In this document: positions 7,072 to 16,090 of the stretch, piece by piece
How the letters are laid out: every line of letters begins with the position of its first letter
How positions within the stretch are numbered: the stretch's first letter is position 1
NCBI GenBank assembly: GCA_037134895.1
Contig: JBAXLI010000013.1
Location: forward strand, 11,838 to 75,837
Length of the DNA stretch: 64,000 nucleotides
From: CAIRDP01 sp037134895
GTDB taxonomy: Bacteria > Bacteroidota > Bacteroidia > Bacteroidales > FEN-979
Direction of reading: 5' to 3'
Translations under genes and position numbers: made by a program
The notes under the pieces: model-generated
What the model saw: the letters and a program-made list of their open reading frames with translations, nothing else
The model's database searches: none
What the model was told of the DNA's origin: nothing

Positions 7072-9435
7072 ATGAAACATTTGTTTATACTTATTTTCAT
7101 TGCCGGGCTCTTAATGTCCTGCAATCAAAATCCGGGGGCCGGATCAACGGACTCCCAAAAGATCACTGAAAACAATCTTGACCGCACTGTTCTCCCGATC
7201 AAAGAACCTATCCGGCCCACATATAAAGAACTTGATGCCCGGAATGCGACACCACCTCCGCGCTTTCATGTTACTGCCCCGAAAGGCGCTCCAAATGTGG
7301 TGATTATCTTAATTGACGATATGGGTTTTGGTGTATCCGAAGCTTTTGGCGGACCAATCACTACTCCAAACATGGACAAACTGGCAGATAACGGTTTAAA
7401 GTATAATTGTTTTCACACCACTTCGCTTTGCTCGCCTACAAGGGTGGCATTGCTTACCGGGTATAACCATCACAGCAACAATATGGGTTGTATCGGGGAA
7501 GCTGCTACAACCTTTCCCGGGAATACTTCGGTAAGGCCTCAGACCATTACACCAATGGCTGAAGTGCTTCGCCAGAACGGGTATAATACGGCAGCCTTCG
7601 GAAAATACCATGAAACCCCGCCCTGGGAAATATCGAATTCGGGGCCCCAGGACCGCTGGCCGACACGTTCGGGTTTTGAGAAATTTTATGGTTTCATCGG
7701 CGGTGAAACCAACCAGTATTCCCCATTGATCTATGACGGGGTGACACTTGTTGAAACGCCTGAAGATCCGAATTATCATTTTACCACCGATATGACCAAC
7801 CAGGCAATTTCATGGGTCAGGTTCCAGCAGGCTTTATCGCCTGACAAACCATTCTTCCTGTATTATGCTCCCGGTGCTACACATGCACCTCACCATGTTC
7901 CAAAAGCCTGGGCCGAAAAATACAAGGGAAAGTTTGACCAGGGCTGGGATAAATTGCGTGAAATGACTTTGGAACGCCAGAAAAAACTGGGTATAGTTCC
8001 TCAAAACACTAAACTTGCACCAAAACCTCAAGATATCAAAGATTGGGACAAACTGTCGGCCGATGAAAAGAAATTGTTTGCCCGCCAGATGGAAGTGTAT
8101 GCAGGCTTTGCCGAACAAACCGATTACGAAGCAGGGAGACTGATTTCGACTATCAAAGATCTTGGTGTTATGGATAACACCGTAATTATATTCATTGCCG
8201 GTGATAACGGGGCAAGCGCTGAAGGACAGATGAACGGCCTGTACAATGAAATGACTTATTTCAATGCTGTGCCCGAAACCATTGAGGATATGTTAAAGCA
8301 TTATGACGAATGGGGCGAACCAAGCACCTATCCGCACTTTTCTGCAGGATGGGCTGTAGCCCTTGATGCTCCTTTCTCTTATACCAAGCAGGTCGCATCT
8401 GATTTCGGAGGTACCCGTAACGGAATGATCATCCAATGGCCCGCCGGCATCAAGGCTAAAGGCGAGGTACGCTCGCAGTTCGCCCATGTCATCGATATTG
8501 CTCCTACCGTTTATGAAATTTCGAAAATACCTCCTCCAAAAATGGTGAACGGTATTCAGCAGGATCCGATTGAGGGAACAAGCCTGGCATATTCATTCGA
8601 TGATGCTAAAGCAGCCGGGCAACATAAAGTACAGTATTTCGAAATGTTCGGCAACAGGGCTGTTTACCAGGATGGCTGGTTTGCCCGCACAATTCACAGG
8701 CCGGCATGGAGCCTGAAAATATCCCATCCGCTAAAGGAAGATCAGTGGGAACTTTACAATACTACTGATGATTTCAGCCTGGCTAATGATTTATCAGCGC
8801 AAAATCCTGACAAACTGAAAGACATGCAGGCATTGTTCATGAAAGAAGCTGAAAAATATCATGTTCTGCCCCTGGATGACCGCCTCCTCGAAAGAACCAA
8901 TGCCGAGCTGATGGGCAGGCCGACGGTTATGGGTAAAAGAACATCCGTCACATACGGAGAAGGTATGAAAGGGATGGGGACTGATATATTCATTGACCTG
9001 AGGAACAAATCCTACACCATTACTGCCGAAGTAACGGTCGATACCAAAGGAAACGGTGTAATAGTATGCCAGGGCGGCCGCTTTGGCGGCTTGTCATTCT
9101 ATCTTAAAGACGGTAAACCTGCCTTTACTTATAATTACCTGGGGCTGCAGTCGACACGGATAATGTCTTCTGAGGCTCTTAAACCTGGAAATTATCTGCT
9201 GGTTTATGACTTTAAATATGATGGCGGCGGCCCTGGCAAGGGAGGCCTTGGAATACTTACCGTAAATACTAAAAAGGTTGCGGAAGTCCGGATTGAAAAA
9301 ACCCAGCCTGGTATTTTCTCTGTTGACGACCTGGCCGACATCGGAATGGATGAAGGTACCCCTGTTGCCGATTACGGAAAATCCTCGAAGTTCAATGGCA
9401 AGATTGCAAGAGTGACCATTGAGCAAAAGAAATAA
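7072..9435 (+). CDS. Arylsulfatase, lipoprotein (sulfatase family S1)
   Basis: A 787-residue sulfatase with a lipobox (LLMSC, Cys17), so probably lipid-anchored and exported. The sulfatase signature C120-S-P-T-R-V-A-L-L-T-G is present; Cys120 would be oxidised to formylglycine. NVVIILIDDMGFG carries the metal-binding Asp pair, and IIFIAGDNGAS is the second metal motif. The C-terminal ~180 residues form a separate beta-rich domain, as in AtsA-like arylsulfatases. It would hydrolyse sulfate esters. No formylglycine-generating enzyme or anSME is in the window; the radical SAM gene at 1869 has a B12 domain and is not an anSME. It is the last gene of the paralogue operon. Confidence 0.9.
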   Translation: MKHLFILIFIAGLLMSCNQNPGAGSTDSQKITENNLDRTVLPIKEPIRPTYKELDARNATPPPRFHVTAPKGAPNVVIILIDDMGFGVSEAFGGPITTPNMDKLADNGLKYNCFHTTSLCSPTRVALLTGYNHHSNNMGCIGEAATTFPGNTSVRPQTITPMAEVLRQNGYNTAAFGKYHETPPWEISNSGPQDRWPTRSGFEKFYGFIGGETNQYSPLIYDGVTLVETPEDPNYHFTTDMTNQAISWVRFQQALSPDKPFFLYYAPGATHAPHHVPKAWAEKYKGKFDQGWDKLREMTLERQKKLGIVPQNTKLAPKPQDIKDWDKLSADEKKLFARQMEVYAGFAEQTDYEAGRLISTIKDLGVMDNTVIIFIAGDNGASAEGQMNGLYNEMTYFNAVPETIEDMLKHYDEWGEPSTYPHFSAGWAVALDAPFSYTKQVASDFGGTRNGMIIQWPAGIKAKGEVRSQFAHVIDIAPTVYEISKIPPPKMVNGIQQDPIEGTSLAYSFDDAKAAGQHKVQYFEMFGNRAVYQDGWFARTIHRPAWSLKISHPLKEDQWELYNTTDDFSLANDLSAQNPDKLKDMQALFMKEAEKYHVLPLDDRLLERTNAELMGRPTVMGKRTSVTYGEGMKGMGTDIFIDLRNKSYTITAEVTVDTKGNGVIVCQGGRFGGLSFYLKDGKPAFTYNYLGLQSTRIMSSEALKPGNYLLVYDFKYDGGGPGKGGLGILTVNTKKVAEVRIEKTQPGIFSVDDLADIGMDEGTPVADYGKSSKFNGKIARVTIEQKK

Positions 9436-9445
9436 ATTTGGCAGT

Positions 9446-9480
9446 AATACTCAGGCTTTTCGATGCAAAGCCTGAGTATT
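9446..9480 (+). terminator. Perfect 14-bp hairpin after the sulfatase gene
   Basis: AATACTCAGGCTTT (9446-9459) and AAAGCCTGAGTATT (9467-9480) form a perfect 14-bp stem with a 7-nt loop, 10 bp after the sulfatase stop. There is no T-run directly after it, so it may be a terminator or an mRNA 3'-end stabiliser. It also separates the sulfatase from the pseudogene on the other strand. Confidence 0.6.
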
Positions 9481-9500
9481 ACAAAGGCCAGTACTACTTT

Positions 9501-9788
9501 TTATGCTTTTTCCTTCCTGAACTTTTTAAAAACTGCAGGGTCCTTAGCCCTTCCAGGAAGATGGATTTTAATACCCAGGTCAAAACCATAAAACACAGTA
9601 GTCAGTCCGATTGGTCTGTCGTGTAACGTTTTAGTTTGGTAATTAAATCCGTATACATTAAAACCCGCAATTAGATCAATTGCACGTGAAATCGTATAAC
9701 CTGCAAACAAGGATGTGGTTCAGGATATTTTAGAACCTGCTCCAAACCATCACACATCTGCTCTGAGTGACAAAGCTCCTCTTAAGTT
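9501..9788 (-). pseudogene. Decayed 3' part of an outer-membrane beta-barrel gene
   Basis: One minus-strand frame reads through two stop codons (TGA at 9750-9752 and TGA at 9720-9722) and still gives barrel-like sequence on both sides. It begins NLRGALSLRADV-stop-WFGAGSKIS-stop-TTSLFAGYT and continues with AIDLIAGFNVYGFNYQTK and VFYGFDLGIKIHLP, ending at a TAA at 9501. The strand pattern and the GIKIHLP end are typical of a C-terminal barrel region. The 5' part runs into the end of the SulP gene, which uses another frame, so most of the original gene has been lost. The 346-bp space 9436-9781 otherwise holds only the hairpin. Confidence 0.55.
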
Positions 9789-11524
9789 CCTTTCCGAAGT
9801 GTTTTATTTGCGAGTTCGGGATTAATACTTGAAACAGCTTCAAATTGAGACAGGTGAACTTTGCCTGTAAGCTCATCGAGAAAATGGGAACGCTTTAACA
9901 GATCCATCACCGGTCCCTTGACCTCTGAGAGATGAAAAGTAATTCCTCCGTCTTTGAGCCTGTGATTTATAGCTTCAAGGCTTTCGAGTGCAGAACTGTC
10001 GATTGTATTCACTGCCGGACATTCAAGTATTATATGGCGGATGGCAGGGTTCGCTGCCACTGAATCGTTAATAAGATCTTCAAGAAAACGGGCATTCGGA
10101 AAATACAGGCTTTCGTCTACTCTCAGCGATAGTATCTCCGGATCGGTTATCACCGTATGGCGACTAACGTTTCGAAAACTGGTGGTCCCGGGGATCTGAC
10201 CAACGACTGCAACATGCGGACGGGAGGTTTTATAAAGGTGGAGTAAAATTGACAGTCCGACTCCCGCAACCAATCCAATTTCAACACCTTCAACCCAGGT
10301 CATGAGGATGGTTGCAGCCATTGCTGCAAAGTCGGTCTTTGAATAAGCAAATGTTTTCTTCAGTGCTTTCAGATCGACCAGTGAAAACACGGCAACGATA
10401 ATTGTTGAGGCAAGGACTGCTTTAGGAAGAAAAAAAAGCAAGGGCGTCAGGAACAAGGTGGCAAGAGCTACACCGATCGCAGTATAGGCGCCGGCTGCCG
10501 GCGTTTGTGCTCCTGCATCAAAATTAACAACTGAACGGGAAAGAGCGCCGGTTACCGGGAAACTTCCTGATATTGATGATCCGACGTCTGAAATTCCGAG
10601 AGCGATCATTTCCTGGTTAGGATCGACCCTTTGCCTGCGCTTGGCAGCGAGAGTCAAAGCAACCGATATAGATTCTACATAACCCACGATGCAAATCAGG
10701 AGTGATGGAACAAGAAGTTTGCTCCAGAGCACAGGTTCCAAAGGAGGTATTGAAATCTTAGGTAATCCCTTCGGGATAAGCCCAATAATTGCGACACCCT
10801 GGCTGGAAAGACCGAAACCCCAAACGGCGAGTGTTGTAATAAGTATGGCTAATGCCGGTCCCACTTTTGACAGGATATCGGCCAGTTTCTCATTTATTCC
10901 TATTCCAAGTAAAAAAGGCTTGAGCCCCTTTCTCCCCCAGAAAAGGAAGATCAAAGCAGCGAGTCCTATCCCGGCTGTATATGGATTGATCTTAATAAGA
11001 TTTGGTCCCATCGAGATCAGCAGATCCAAAAGATTCTCCCCGCTTCCACGGATGCCAAGCAGAGGTGCAAACTGACCAATACCTATCTGCACTGCAGCAG
11101 CAGTAATAAAACCTGAAATAACCGGGTGACTGAGAAAATTAGCCAGGAAACCCAGGCGCAACACCCCCATCACGATTAGCAAGAGTCCCGTGACCATGCT
11201 TAATGCAATCACTGCTCCCAGATATTCAGGGGTTCCCTGGGTTGCCACAAGCCCTGCAGCAGCCGCTGTCATGAGGCTGGCGACTGCAACAGGACCAACG
11301 GCAAGGGCTCGGGATGTACCGAAAATCGCATACAGAAGCAAAGGTGCCATTGAAGCATAAAGACCGACTTGTGCCGGCAGCCCAACCAGCATCGCATAAG
11401 CCAGGGACTGGGGGATCAGCATGATCGTGACGATCACGGCAGCAATCAGATCGCTGACAAGGATCTGCCGGGAATATGAAGCCCCCCAGTCAAAAATCGG
11501 AAAATAGCGGCGAAGCAAACGCAT
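9782..11524 (-). CDS. SulP-family inorganic anion transporter with STAS domain
   Basis: A 580-residue integral membrane protein of the SulP/SLC26 family. The N-terminal LIPQSLAYAMLVGLPAQVGLYAS segment is the family signature region. About 10-14 membrane helices follow up to residue ~410. The C-terminus (about 440-560) is a STAS domain with the anti-sigma-antagonist-like NTIDSSALESLEAI motif. Members carry sulfate, bicarbonate or other anions; the substrate cannot be read here. It lies 31 bp downstream of a CoA-disulfide reductase/rhodanese gene in the same direction, which hints at a sulfur or redox role. A second SulP gene is at 37814-39511. Confidence 0.9.
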   Translation of the reverse strand: MRLLRRYFPIFDWGASYSRQILVSDLIAAVIVTIMLIPQSLAYAMLVGLPAQVGLYASMAPLLLYAIFGTSRALAVGPVAVASLMTAAAAGLVATQGTPEYLGAVIALSMVTGLLLIVMGVLRLGFLANFLSHPVISGFITAAAVQIGIGQFAPLLGIRGSGENLLDLLISMGPNLIKINPYTAGIGLAALIFLFWGRKGLKPFLLGIGINEKLADILSKVGPALAILITTLAVWGFGLSSQGVAIIGLIPKGLPKISIPPLEPVLWSKLLVPSLLICIVGYVESISVALTLAAKRRQRVDPNQEMIALGISDVGSSISGSFPVTGALSRSVVNFDAGAQTPAAGAYTAIGVALATLFLTPLLFFLPKAVLASTIIVAVFSLVDLKALKKTFAYSKTDFAAMAATILMTWVEGVEIGLVAGVGLSILLHLYKTSRPHVAVVGQIPGTTSFRNVSRHTVITDPEILSLRVDESLYFPNARFLEDLINDSVAANPAIRHIILECPAVNTIDSSALESLEAINHRLKDGGITFHLSEVKGPVMDLLKRSHFLDELTGKVHLSQFEAVSSINPELANKTLRKGT

Positions 11525-11555
11525 AATTGAAAATCTAAATAACTAATGCTTAAGT

Positions 11556-13244
11556 TTAATCCTGGCTGCAATGTGAACGTGAAAGCATTCCGCCGGAGAT
11601 ATTCTTTGCTTTGAACCCCTTCTGTAAAAGGATTCTTGTGGCATAGTAAGCTCTCTGTGCCGAACGGCAGATCACGAGTATTTCACGGTCGCGTGGGAGT
11701 TCGCCGATTCGCGAACGGAGCTCTGGCAGCGGAATGTTTAAGGCTCCGGGAACTGATTCAACAGCCAATTCCTGGGGATTGCGAACATCGAGGAGGAAAC
11801 CATCGCCCAAATTGTCCCAATGAGTGAGAGGCATATCACCATTAAGTACATCAACGGCAACCATCCCGGCAAAGTTGACAGGATCTTTTGCGCTTCCGTA
11901 AGGTGGTGCATAGCTCAGTTCCGATTCTTCGAGATCGTAAATTGTACAACCCATCTGAATGGCCATCGCAAATGAATCTATACGTTTGGCAACACCATCC
12001 TCCCCAAGCACCTGGGCTCCTAAAAGACGCCCATTGGATTTCCGGAAGAGTACTTTGATGATGAGCATCTTTGCCCCGGGGTAATATCCGGCATGAGAAT
12101 TAGGATATAAATATATTTTTTCATAGTCGGTATCTCCGAGCTGCTTTAGTACTTTTTCGCTTACACCGGTTTGCGAGATCGTTGCATCAAAGATCTGGCA
12201 GATTGAAGTCCCCTGGGTCCCGCGATAATGTGCATTGCGACCGGCAATCACATCAGCGACTATGCGTCCCTGCCGGTTTGCAGGTCCTGCAAGAGGAATA
12301 AGCGCCCATTGTCCGGTCACAAAATCCTTTACTTCAATAGCATCTCCAACTGCAAAAATATCAGGATCGGAAGTATGCATCTGATCATCCACGCGAATCC
12401 CACCCCTTTTACCTATCTCGAGACCGGCAGACTTTGCCAGCGCCGTTTCAGGGCGCACACCTATTGCCATGATCACAATATCGGCCGGATGCGCTTTGCC
12501 TGATTCTGTTAAAACCTCAAGCGAACCTTTGGCCGACTTCCTGAATCCGGCAACTCCGTCGTTCAGTTCGACATGAATACCGTGCTTTGTCATATAACGC
12601 TCAACCAGTCGCGCCATCTCGCGATCCAGCGGAGGCATAACCTGGTCGAGCTTCTCTATCAGCGTCACTTCCAGGCCACGGTGGACAAGGTTTTCGGCCA
12701 TCTCCAGTCCGATGAATCCTCCACCTACCACAACTGCACGTTTTGGTTTTGATACCGTATCGATGCCGGAGTATGGGTTCGTGACCTCATTACGGTCTGA
12801 ATCCCTTTCAAGCCATTCACGTATATGCCTTGCATCAGGCACAGTCCTCACCGAGAAGATACCCGGAAGATCAATACCGGGCAAGGGAGGACGGATCGGA
12901 GCTGCCCCGGGAGAAAGCACGAGTTTGTCATATTTTTCTGTACTGACTTCACCTGTAATATGGTTTTTCAACTCTATAGTTTTCTTTTCCGGCGAAATAC
13001 TGATCGCTTCACAATTCGTTCTGCAGTCTATGGCAAACTGGTTCCGAAACAATTGTTCCGTGGCAACCAGGAGAGAAGATTCCTTTTCAATCGAACCGCC
13101 AACATGATAAGGCAATCCGCAGTTCGCATAAGAAACATAGGGTCCGCGTTCCACCATCAGGATTTCGGCCTTTTCATCCAGCCTCCGCAGCCGTGCAGCA
13201 CAGGAGGCGCCACCTGCTACTCCGCCAACAATAATTACTTTCAT
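11556..13244 (-). CDS. CoA-disulfide reductase with C-terminal rhodanese domain
   Basis: A 562-residue flavoprotein. The N-terminus has the FAD Rossmann motif VGGVAGGASCAARLRR. The catalytic cysteine of the CoADR/NADH-oxidase group is Cys42 in YANCGLPYHVGG. A second Rossmann fold (VVVGGGFIGLEMAENL) binds NAD(P)H, and ADIVIMAIGVRP and IFAVGDAIEV follow. The last ~100 residues are a rhodanese domain with active-site Cys526 in VICRSAQRA. Such fusions reduce CoA disulfide or per/polysulfides. It sits between a secreted protein gene (with terminator) and a SulP transporter, and is probably co-transcribed with the latter. Together they suggest thiol or sulfane-sulfur handling. Confidence 0.9.
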   Translation of the reverse strand: MKVIIVGGVAGGASCAARLRRLDEKAEILMVERGPYVSYANCGLPYHVGGSIEKESSLLVATEQLFRNQFAIDCRTNCEAISISPEKKTIELKNHITGEVSTEKYDKLVLSPGAAPIRPPLPGIDLPGIFSVRTVPDARHIREWLERDSDRNEVTNPYSGIDTVSKPKRAVVVGGGFIGLEMAENLVHRGLEVTLIEKLDQVMPPLDREMARLVERYMTKHGIHVELNDGVAGFRKSAKGSLEVLTESGKAHPADIVIMAIGVRPETALAKSAGLEIGKRGGIRVDDQMHTSDPDIFAVGDAIEVKDFVTGQWALIPLAGPANRQGRIVADVIAGRNAHYRGTQGTSICQIFDATISQTGVSEKVLKQLGDTDYEKIYLYPNSHAGYYPGAKMLIIKVLFRKSNGRLLGAQVLGEDGVAKRIDSFAMAIQMGCTIYDLEESELSYAPPYGSAKDPVNFAGMVAVDVLNGDMPLTHWDNLGDGFLLDVRNPQELAVESVPGALNIPLPELRSRIGELPRDREILVICRSAQRAYYATRILLQKGFKAKNISGGMLSRSHCSQD

Positions 13245-13286
13245 CTTTATGAGAATTTATTTGTTTAATGCATTTCTTTATAACAT

Positions 13287-13323
13287 CAGAAAAGGAAGCT
13301 AAACCGCTAAGGGTTCAGCTTCC
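13287..13323 (-). terminator. Terminator after the small secreted protein gene
   Basis: On the minus strand GGAAGCTGAACC and GGTTTAGCTTCC (13294-13323) pair with one mismatch. The stem is followed by TTTTCT. It separates the 13343-13810 gene from the CoA-disulfide reductase gene. Confidence 0.75.
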
Positions 13324-13342
13324 ATAATCAACGGTAAGAGAA

Positions 13343-13810
13343 TTATTGTTTTTTCTCCAGAAATGGAATATTCTGGAGCAGTCGGGCACGAATTGCCGTT
13401 AAAATGTAATTTTCGATCTGGTAGAATTGGGTTGCAACCAAACCGTCTGATATTGCTTTTACCTTCGTATAACAAGTTACAATCAGTGCATCAGTTTTTT
13501 TCTGGAGGTCAATCACCTTCATTGTCCAGGCATCAGCCTGTGCCGCAGTCATTGTCTGGTATTGGCTGGCATACTGCTTTAACAGTTCGATCCTCTGTTT
13601 CCCCAGGTTTTTCCGTTGTGTTTCATATTGGTCATACAACTTCCAGAAAGCATCTTTTTGCGTGGCTGAAGGTTTTACAAAATCGGCTACAACTGCCTTT
13701 TTATCCATCCCGAATGCGGCCTGCATCAGGTCAATCTCTTCCTTATCCGATTGAGTATACGCAAACGATGAAAGGAATAATGCTGCAATAATAAAAATGT
13801 ACTTTTTCAT
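13343..13810 (-). CDS. Small secreted helical protein, possibly Spy/CpxP-like
   Basis: A 155-residue protein with a signal peptide (cleavage near FAYTQ). The mature part is almost all helix, rich in Gln, Lys and Ala, with WKLYDQYETQRKNLGKQRIELLKQY. A TMTAAQADAW segment resembles the LTxxQ repeats of Spy/CpxP periplasmic chaperones. Similarity is by pattern only, so a chaperone role is a guess. It is a single-gene transcript: a LuxR-type regulated promoter lies at 13847-13894 and a terminator at 13287-13323. The strong shared promoter makes it a likely member of the local regulon. Confidence 0.75.
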   Translation of the reverse strand: MKKYIFIIAALFLSSFAYTQSDKEEIDLMQAAFGMDKKAVVADFVKPSATQKDAFWKLYDQYETQRKNLGKQRIELLKQYASQYQTMTAAQADAWTMKVIDLQKKTDALIVTCYTKVKAISDGLVATQFYQIENYILTAIRARLLQNIPFLEKKQ

Positions 13811-13846
13811 GATTAAGAGAATTTAGTTAAACAATTGTTAGAGATT

Positions 13847-13894
13847 CAAAAATACGCGCATATCAAGTCATGAGCAATAGTTAACGATGAGTAT
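13847..13894 (-). promoter_or_regulatory. Regulon promoter 1: 7-2-7 inverted repeat, TTG, N20, TATTTTTG
   Basis: Minus strand: inverted repeat ATACTCATCGTTAACTAT (13877-13894; heptamers TACTCAT and TTAACTA with 2 bp between), then TTG (13875-13877), then 20 bp, then the -7 box TATTTTTG (13847-13854). The start codon is about 36 bp downstream. Over some 50 bp it closely matches the promoter at 22.59 kb. Confidence 0.7.
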
Positions 13895-13920
13895 TTTATC
13901 AAGGGCATCGAATATCACTT

Positions 13921-14883
13921 CTATCCTGCTGATCCGTCAGTCCGTCCAAAAGCCTCGTCAATCATAACCTGAAAGCGCTGAACAACTTCATTCGAAGGTG
14001 TTTTGTAATCGTCAAGTTCGTAAACTACACCGAGCGATTCATACTTGCCAAGTCCAAAACGGTGATAGGGCAGCAGTTCATAATCAATCACATTCTTGTG
14101 CGGCTTGATAAATTCCAGTACACCCAGGATATGTTCATCATCGGCATTCACACCGGGAATCAAAGGCGTACGGGCAATAAAATCGATGTGAGGAAACGTT
14201 TCGTAGGCTTTTTTAAAATTGGCCAGAATACGCTCGTTACCTACGCCTGTCCATTTTTTATGCCTTTCGGAATCCATCAATTTCAGGTCGTGAAGCATGG
14301 TATCAACATGTGGAAGTACTTTCTCGAGGAAGGACCAGGGAGCGTTACACGCTGTTTCGACGGCTGTATTGATTCCCCGGCTATGGGCTTCCTGCAGCAA
14401 AGCTGCTGCGAAGTCGGGTTGCAGCATAACTTCACCTCCGCTTATCGTCATGCCGCCTCCGGTATTGCGATAGAAGGAAGCATCTTTTTCTACTTCTTCC
14501 ATTACTTCGCCAACCGTCATTGTTTTGCCAAACATTTCGAGGGCGCCGGTGGGGCAAAGTGAGGTGATTTCTTCCGTAATGCCTTTGGCCAGCTGCCAGT
14601 TGACTTTTACCTTTGAATCGTCTCCCTCCACAAAATAAAAAGCGCCTTCAGGAAATGGAGACTTAAGGCATATGCTGCATTCTTTTCCTTTGCACTTTTT
14701 GGGATCATAAGAAACCTCAGGCTTCATCCCTATGCTTTCAGGATTGCCGCACCATTTGCAACGCAGGGAACAACCTTTTATGAACACATTTGTGCGGATA
14801 CCGGGGCCGTCGTGGCTGCAATACCGCTGGATATTTAGTACACGGCCTGTTATATCCAATCTGTTATTTGTCTGATTTGTCAT
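13921..14883 (-). CDS. Glycyl-radical enzyme activating protein (radical SAM activase)
   Basis: The ATG at 14883 is chosen because AGGAGGG lies 7 bp upstream; a longer frame to 14919 would run into the previous gene. The protein has 320 residues. GCSLRCKWCGNPE gives the activase cluster motif C38-x3-C42-x2-C45. TGGGMTISGGEVMLQP is the SAM-binding GGE region of this family. Between them is a small ferredoxin-like insert with only four cysteines (CKGKECSIC and LCPTGAL) instead of the usual eight, so probably one auxiliary cluster at most. It would place the glycyl radical on the enzyme encoded at 16142-18559, two genes upstream. The PFK-fold gene lies between them, 13 bp away. Confidence 0.9.
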   Translation of the reverse strand: MTNQTNNRLDITGRVLNIQRYCSHDGPGIRTNVFIKGCSLRCKWCGNPESIGMKPEVSYDPKKCKGKECSICLKSPFPEGAFYFVEGDDSKVKVNWQLAKGITEEITSLCPTGALEMFGKTMTVGEVMEEVEKDASFYRNTGGGMTISGGEVMLQPDFAAALLQEAHSRGINTAVETACNAPWSFLEKVLPHVDTMLHDLKLMDSERHKKWTGVGNERILANFKKAYETFPHIDFIARTPLIPGVNADDEHILGVLEFIKPHKNVIDYELLPYHRFGLGKYESLGVVYELDDYKTPSNEVVQRFQVMIDEAFGRTDGSAG

Positions 14884-14890
14884 GATTCTT

Positions 14891-14898
14891 CCCTCCTT
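14891..14898 (-). promoter_or_regulatory. Strong Shine-Dalgarno site of the activase gene
   Basis: TAAGGAGGG contains the stop codon of the PFK-like gene (14897-14899) fused to AGGAGGG (14891-14897), 7 bp before the activase ATG. Such sites are rare in Bacteroidota. This one decides the start and suggests coupled translation. Confidence 0.75.
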
Positions 14899-16054
14899 AT
14901 TTTCCAAGGTAAATACCAAGTGAATCCGCTACCTGGAAAAACATGCTTTCAGAGGGTATCGTTCTTACTTTGTTGATGGCCTCGGCAAGTGGAACGAACT
15001 TAATATCCGGAGGAACAAACGCCACCATTACCCCGTTTTTACCGGCTTCGAGCGCCTGAATGGCTCCTGCGCCGTAAGCCACACCCAACTGGCGATCGAC
15101 TGCCGATGGTGCGCCACCCCTGACCCAGGGGCCGATTACCATTGGAAAAGTTTCTTCGGCTATCCTCAGTTGCAAGCCATCGGCAACTGCCTGTGCTGCC
15201 TGGCCTGACTTATGAATAACGAATTCACTATTGGAATCACTGGATGCCAAAGGCGATAAAGAAGCTTTGAGAGAGGATACTTTTTCTTCTTGTTTCTTCT
15301 GATTCAAAATTTTTGCACCTTGAGCCACTACTACCAGGCCCCAGGATTTTTTACCAAGCATTTTATTTTTAAGATGTGTTGCCACATTTTTCAAATCCAC
15401 CGGAATTTCAGGAATCAGCACTGCATCGGCAGCAACGGCAATACCGGCCTGTAAGGCAATCCATCCGGCTTCCTCTCCCTGCACTTCGACCACTGCAATT
15501 TTATGGGCGGCCTTTGCTGCCAAACGCGCACGGTCGAGCATGTCGATAGTAAAAGTAAGCGCCGTGTTGAACCCGAATGACACCGAAGTGGATGCAATTT
15601 CATTTTCGATAGAGCGTGGTACGCACACCGCATTCAATCCTTTTTTGTGAAGCTGGTAAAGAATACTCAGTCCTCTTCCGCCAACTATCGAAATTACAGC
15701 ATCAATATTTTCTGCTTTTAATTTTACCAGCAATTCATCCGACATGTCAACTTCCTCCACCATTTCAAGTTCATTGATGGTGCGGACATTGAACGGATCT
15801 ATCCTGGAAGACTGGCCGAGAACACTGCTTGTGTTCGGATCCATATTCAATACCCGCGGATCGATTGGAATTAATCCGCCATTGGGGTATTTTTCGGGAT
15901 GAAGCAAGCCTTCAAATCCATCGCGGATGCCGACAAGTTCCCATCCCAATTTTCCGGCAGCAAGAGAGGCTCCTGCAACAACGGCATTTATCCCGGGAAT
16001 GTAGCCGGCGCCTACCATAATGGCAATGCGTTTTTGTCCTGTATCTGTACTCAT
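14897..16054 (-). CDS. Phosphofructokinase-fold protein with altered active site
   Basis: A 385-residue member of the PFK superfamily. The N-terminal GAGYIPGINAVVAGA corresponds to the GGDAPGMNA loop of PFK. GGRGLSILYQL takes the place of the GGDGS/GGDDT nucleotide loop, so the Mg-binding Asp is missing. PRSIENEI takes the place of PxTIDNDI, so the catalytic Asp pair reads Glu/Glu. The sugar-binding end is kept: WVRGGAPSAVDRQLG matches QRGGxPxxxDR. It may use another substrate or donor, or be regulatory. It lies between a GRE and the GRE activase. A hairpin (16091-16123) separates it from the GRE gene, and its stop overlaps the activase Shine-Dalgarno. Confidence 0.75.
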   Translation of the reverse strand: MSTDTGQKRIAIMVGAGYIPGINAVVAGASLAAGKLGWELVGIRDGFEGLLHPEKYPNGGLIPIDPRVLNMDPNTSSVLGQSSRIDPFNVRTINELEMVEEVDMSDELLVKLKAENIDAVISIVGGRGLSILYQLHKKGLNAVCVPRSIENEIASTSVSFGFNTALTFTIDMLDRARLAAKAAHKIAVVEVQGEEAGWIALQAGIAVAADAVLIPEIPVDLKNVATHLKNKMLGKKSWGLVVVAQGAKILNQKKQEEKVSSLKASLSPLASSDSNSEFVIHKSGQAAQAVADGLQLRIAEETFPMVIGPWVRGGAPSAVDRQLGVAYGAGAIQALEAGKNGVMVAFVPPDIKFVPLAEAINKVRTIPSESMFFQVADSLGIYLGK

Positions 16055-16090
16055 AATTATTTATGATTGATTACTTCTCGTTCTTATGAA

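Noticed and set aside
9446..9480. Another copy of the regulon motif (TACTCAG and CTGAGTA are present)
   Set aside because: The arms are part of a perfect 14-bp hairpin with a much wider centre spacing, placed at a gene end and without a -7 box at the right distance.
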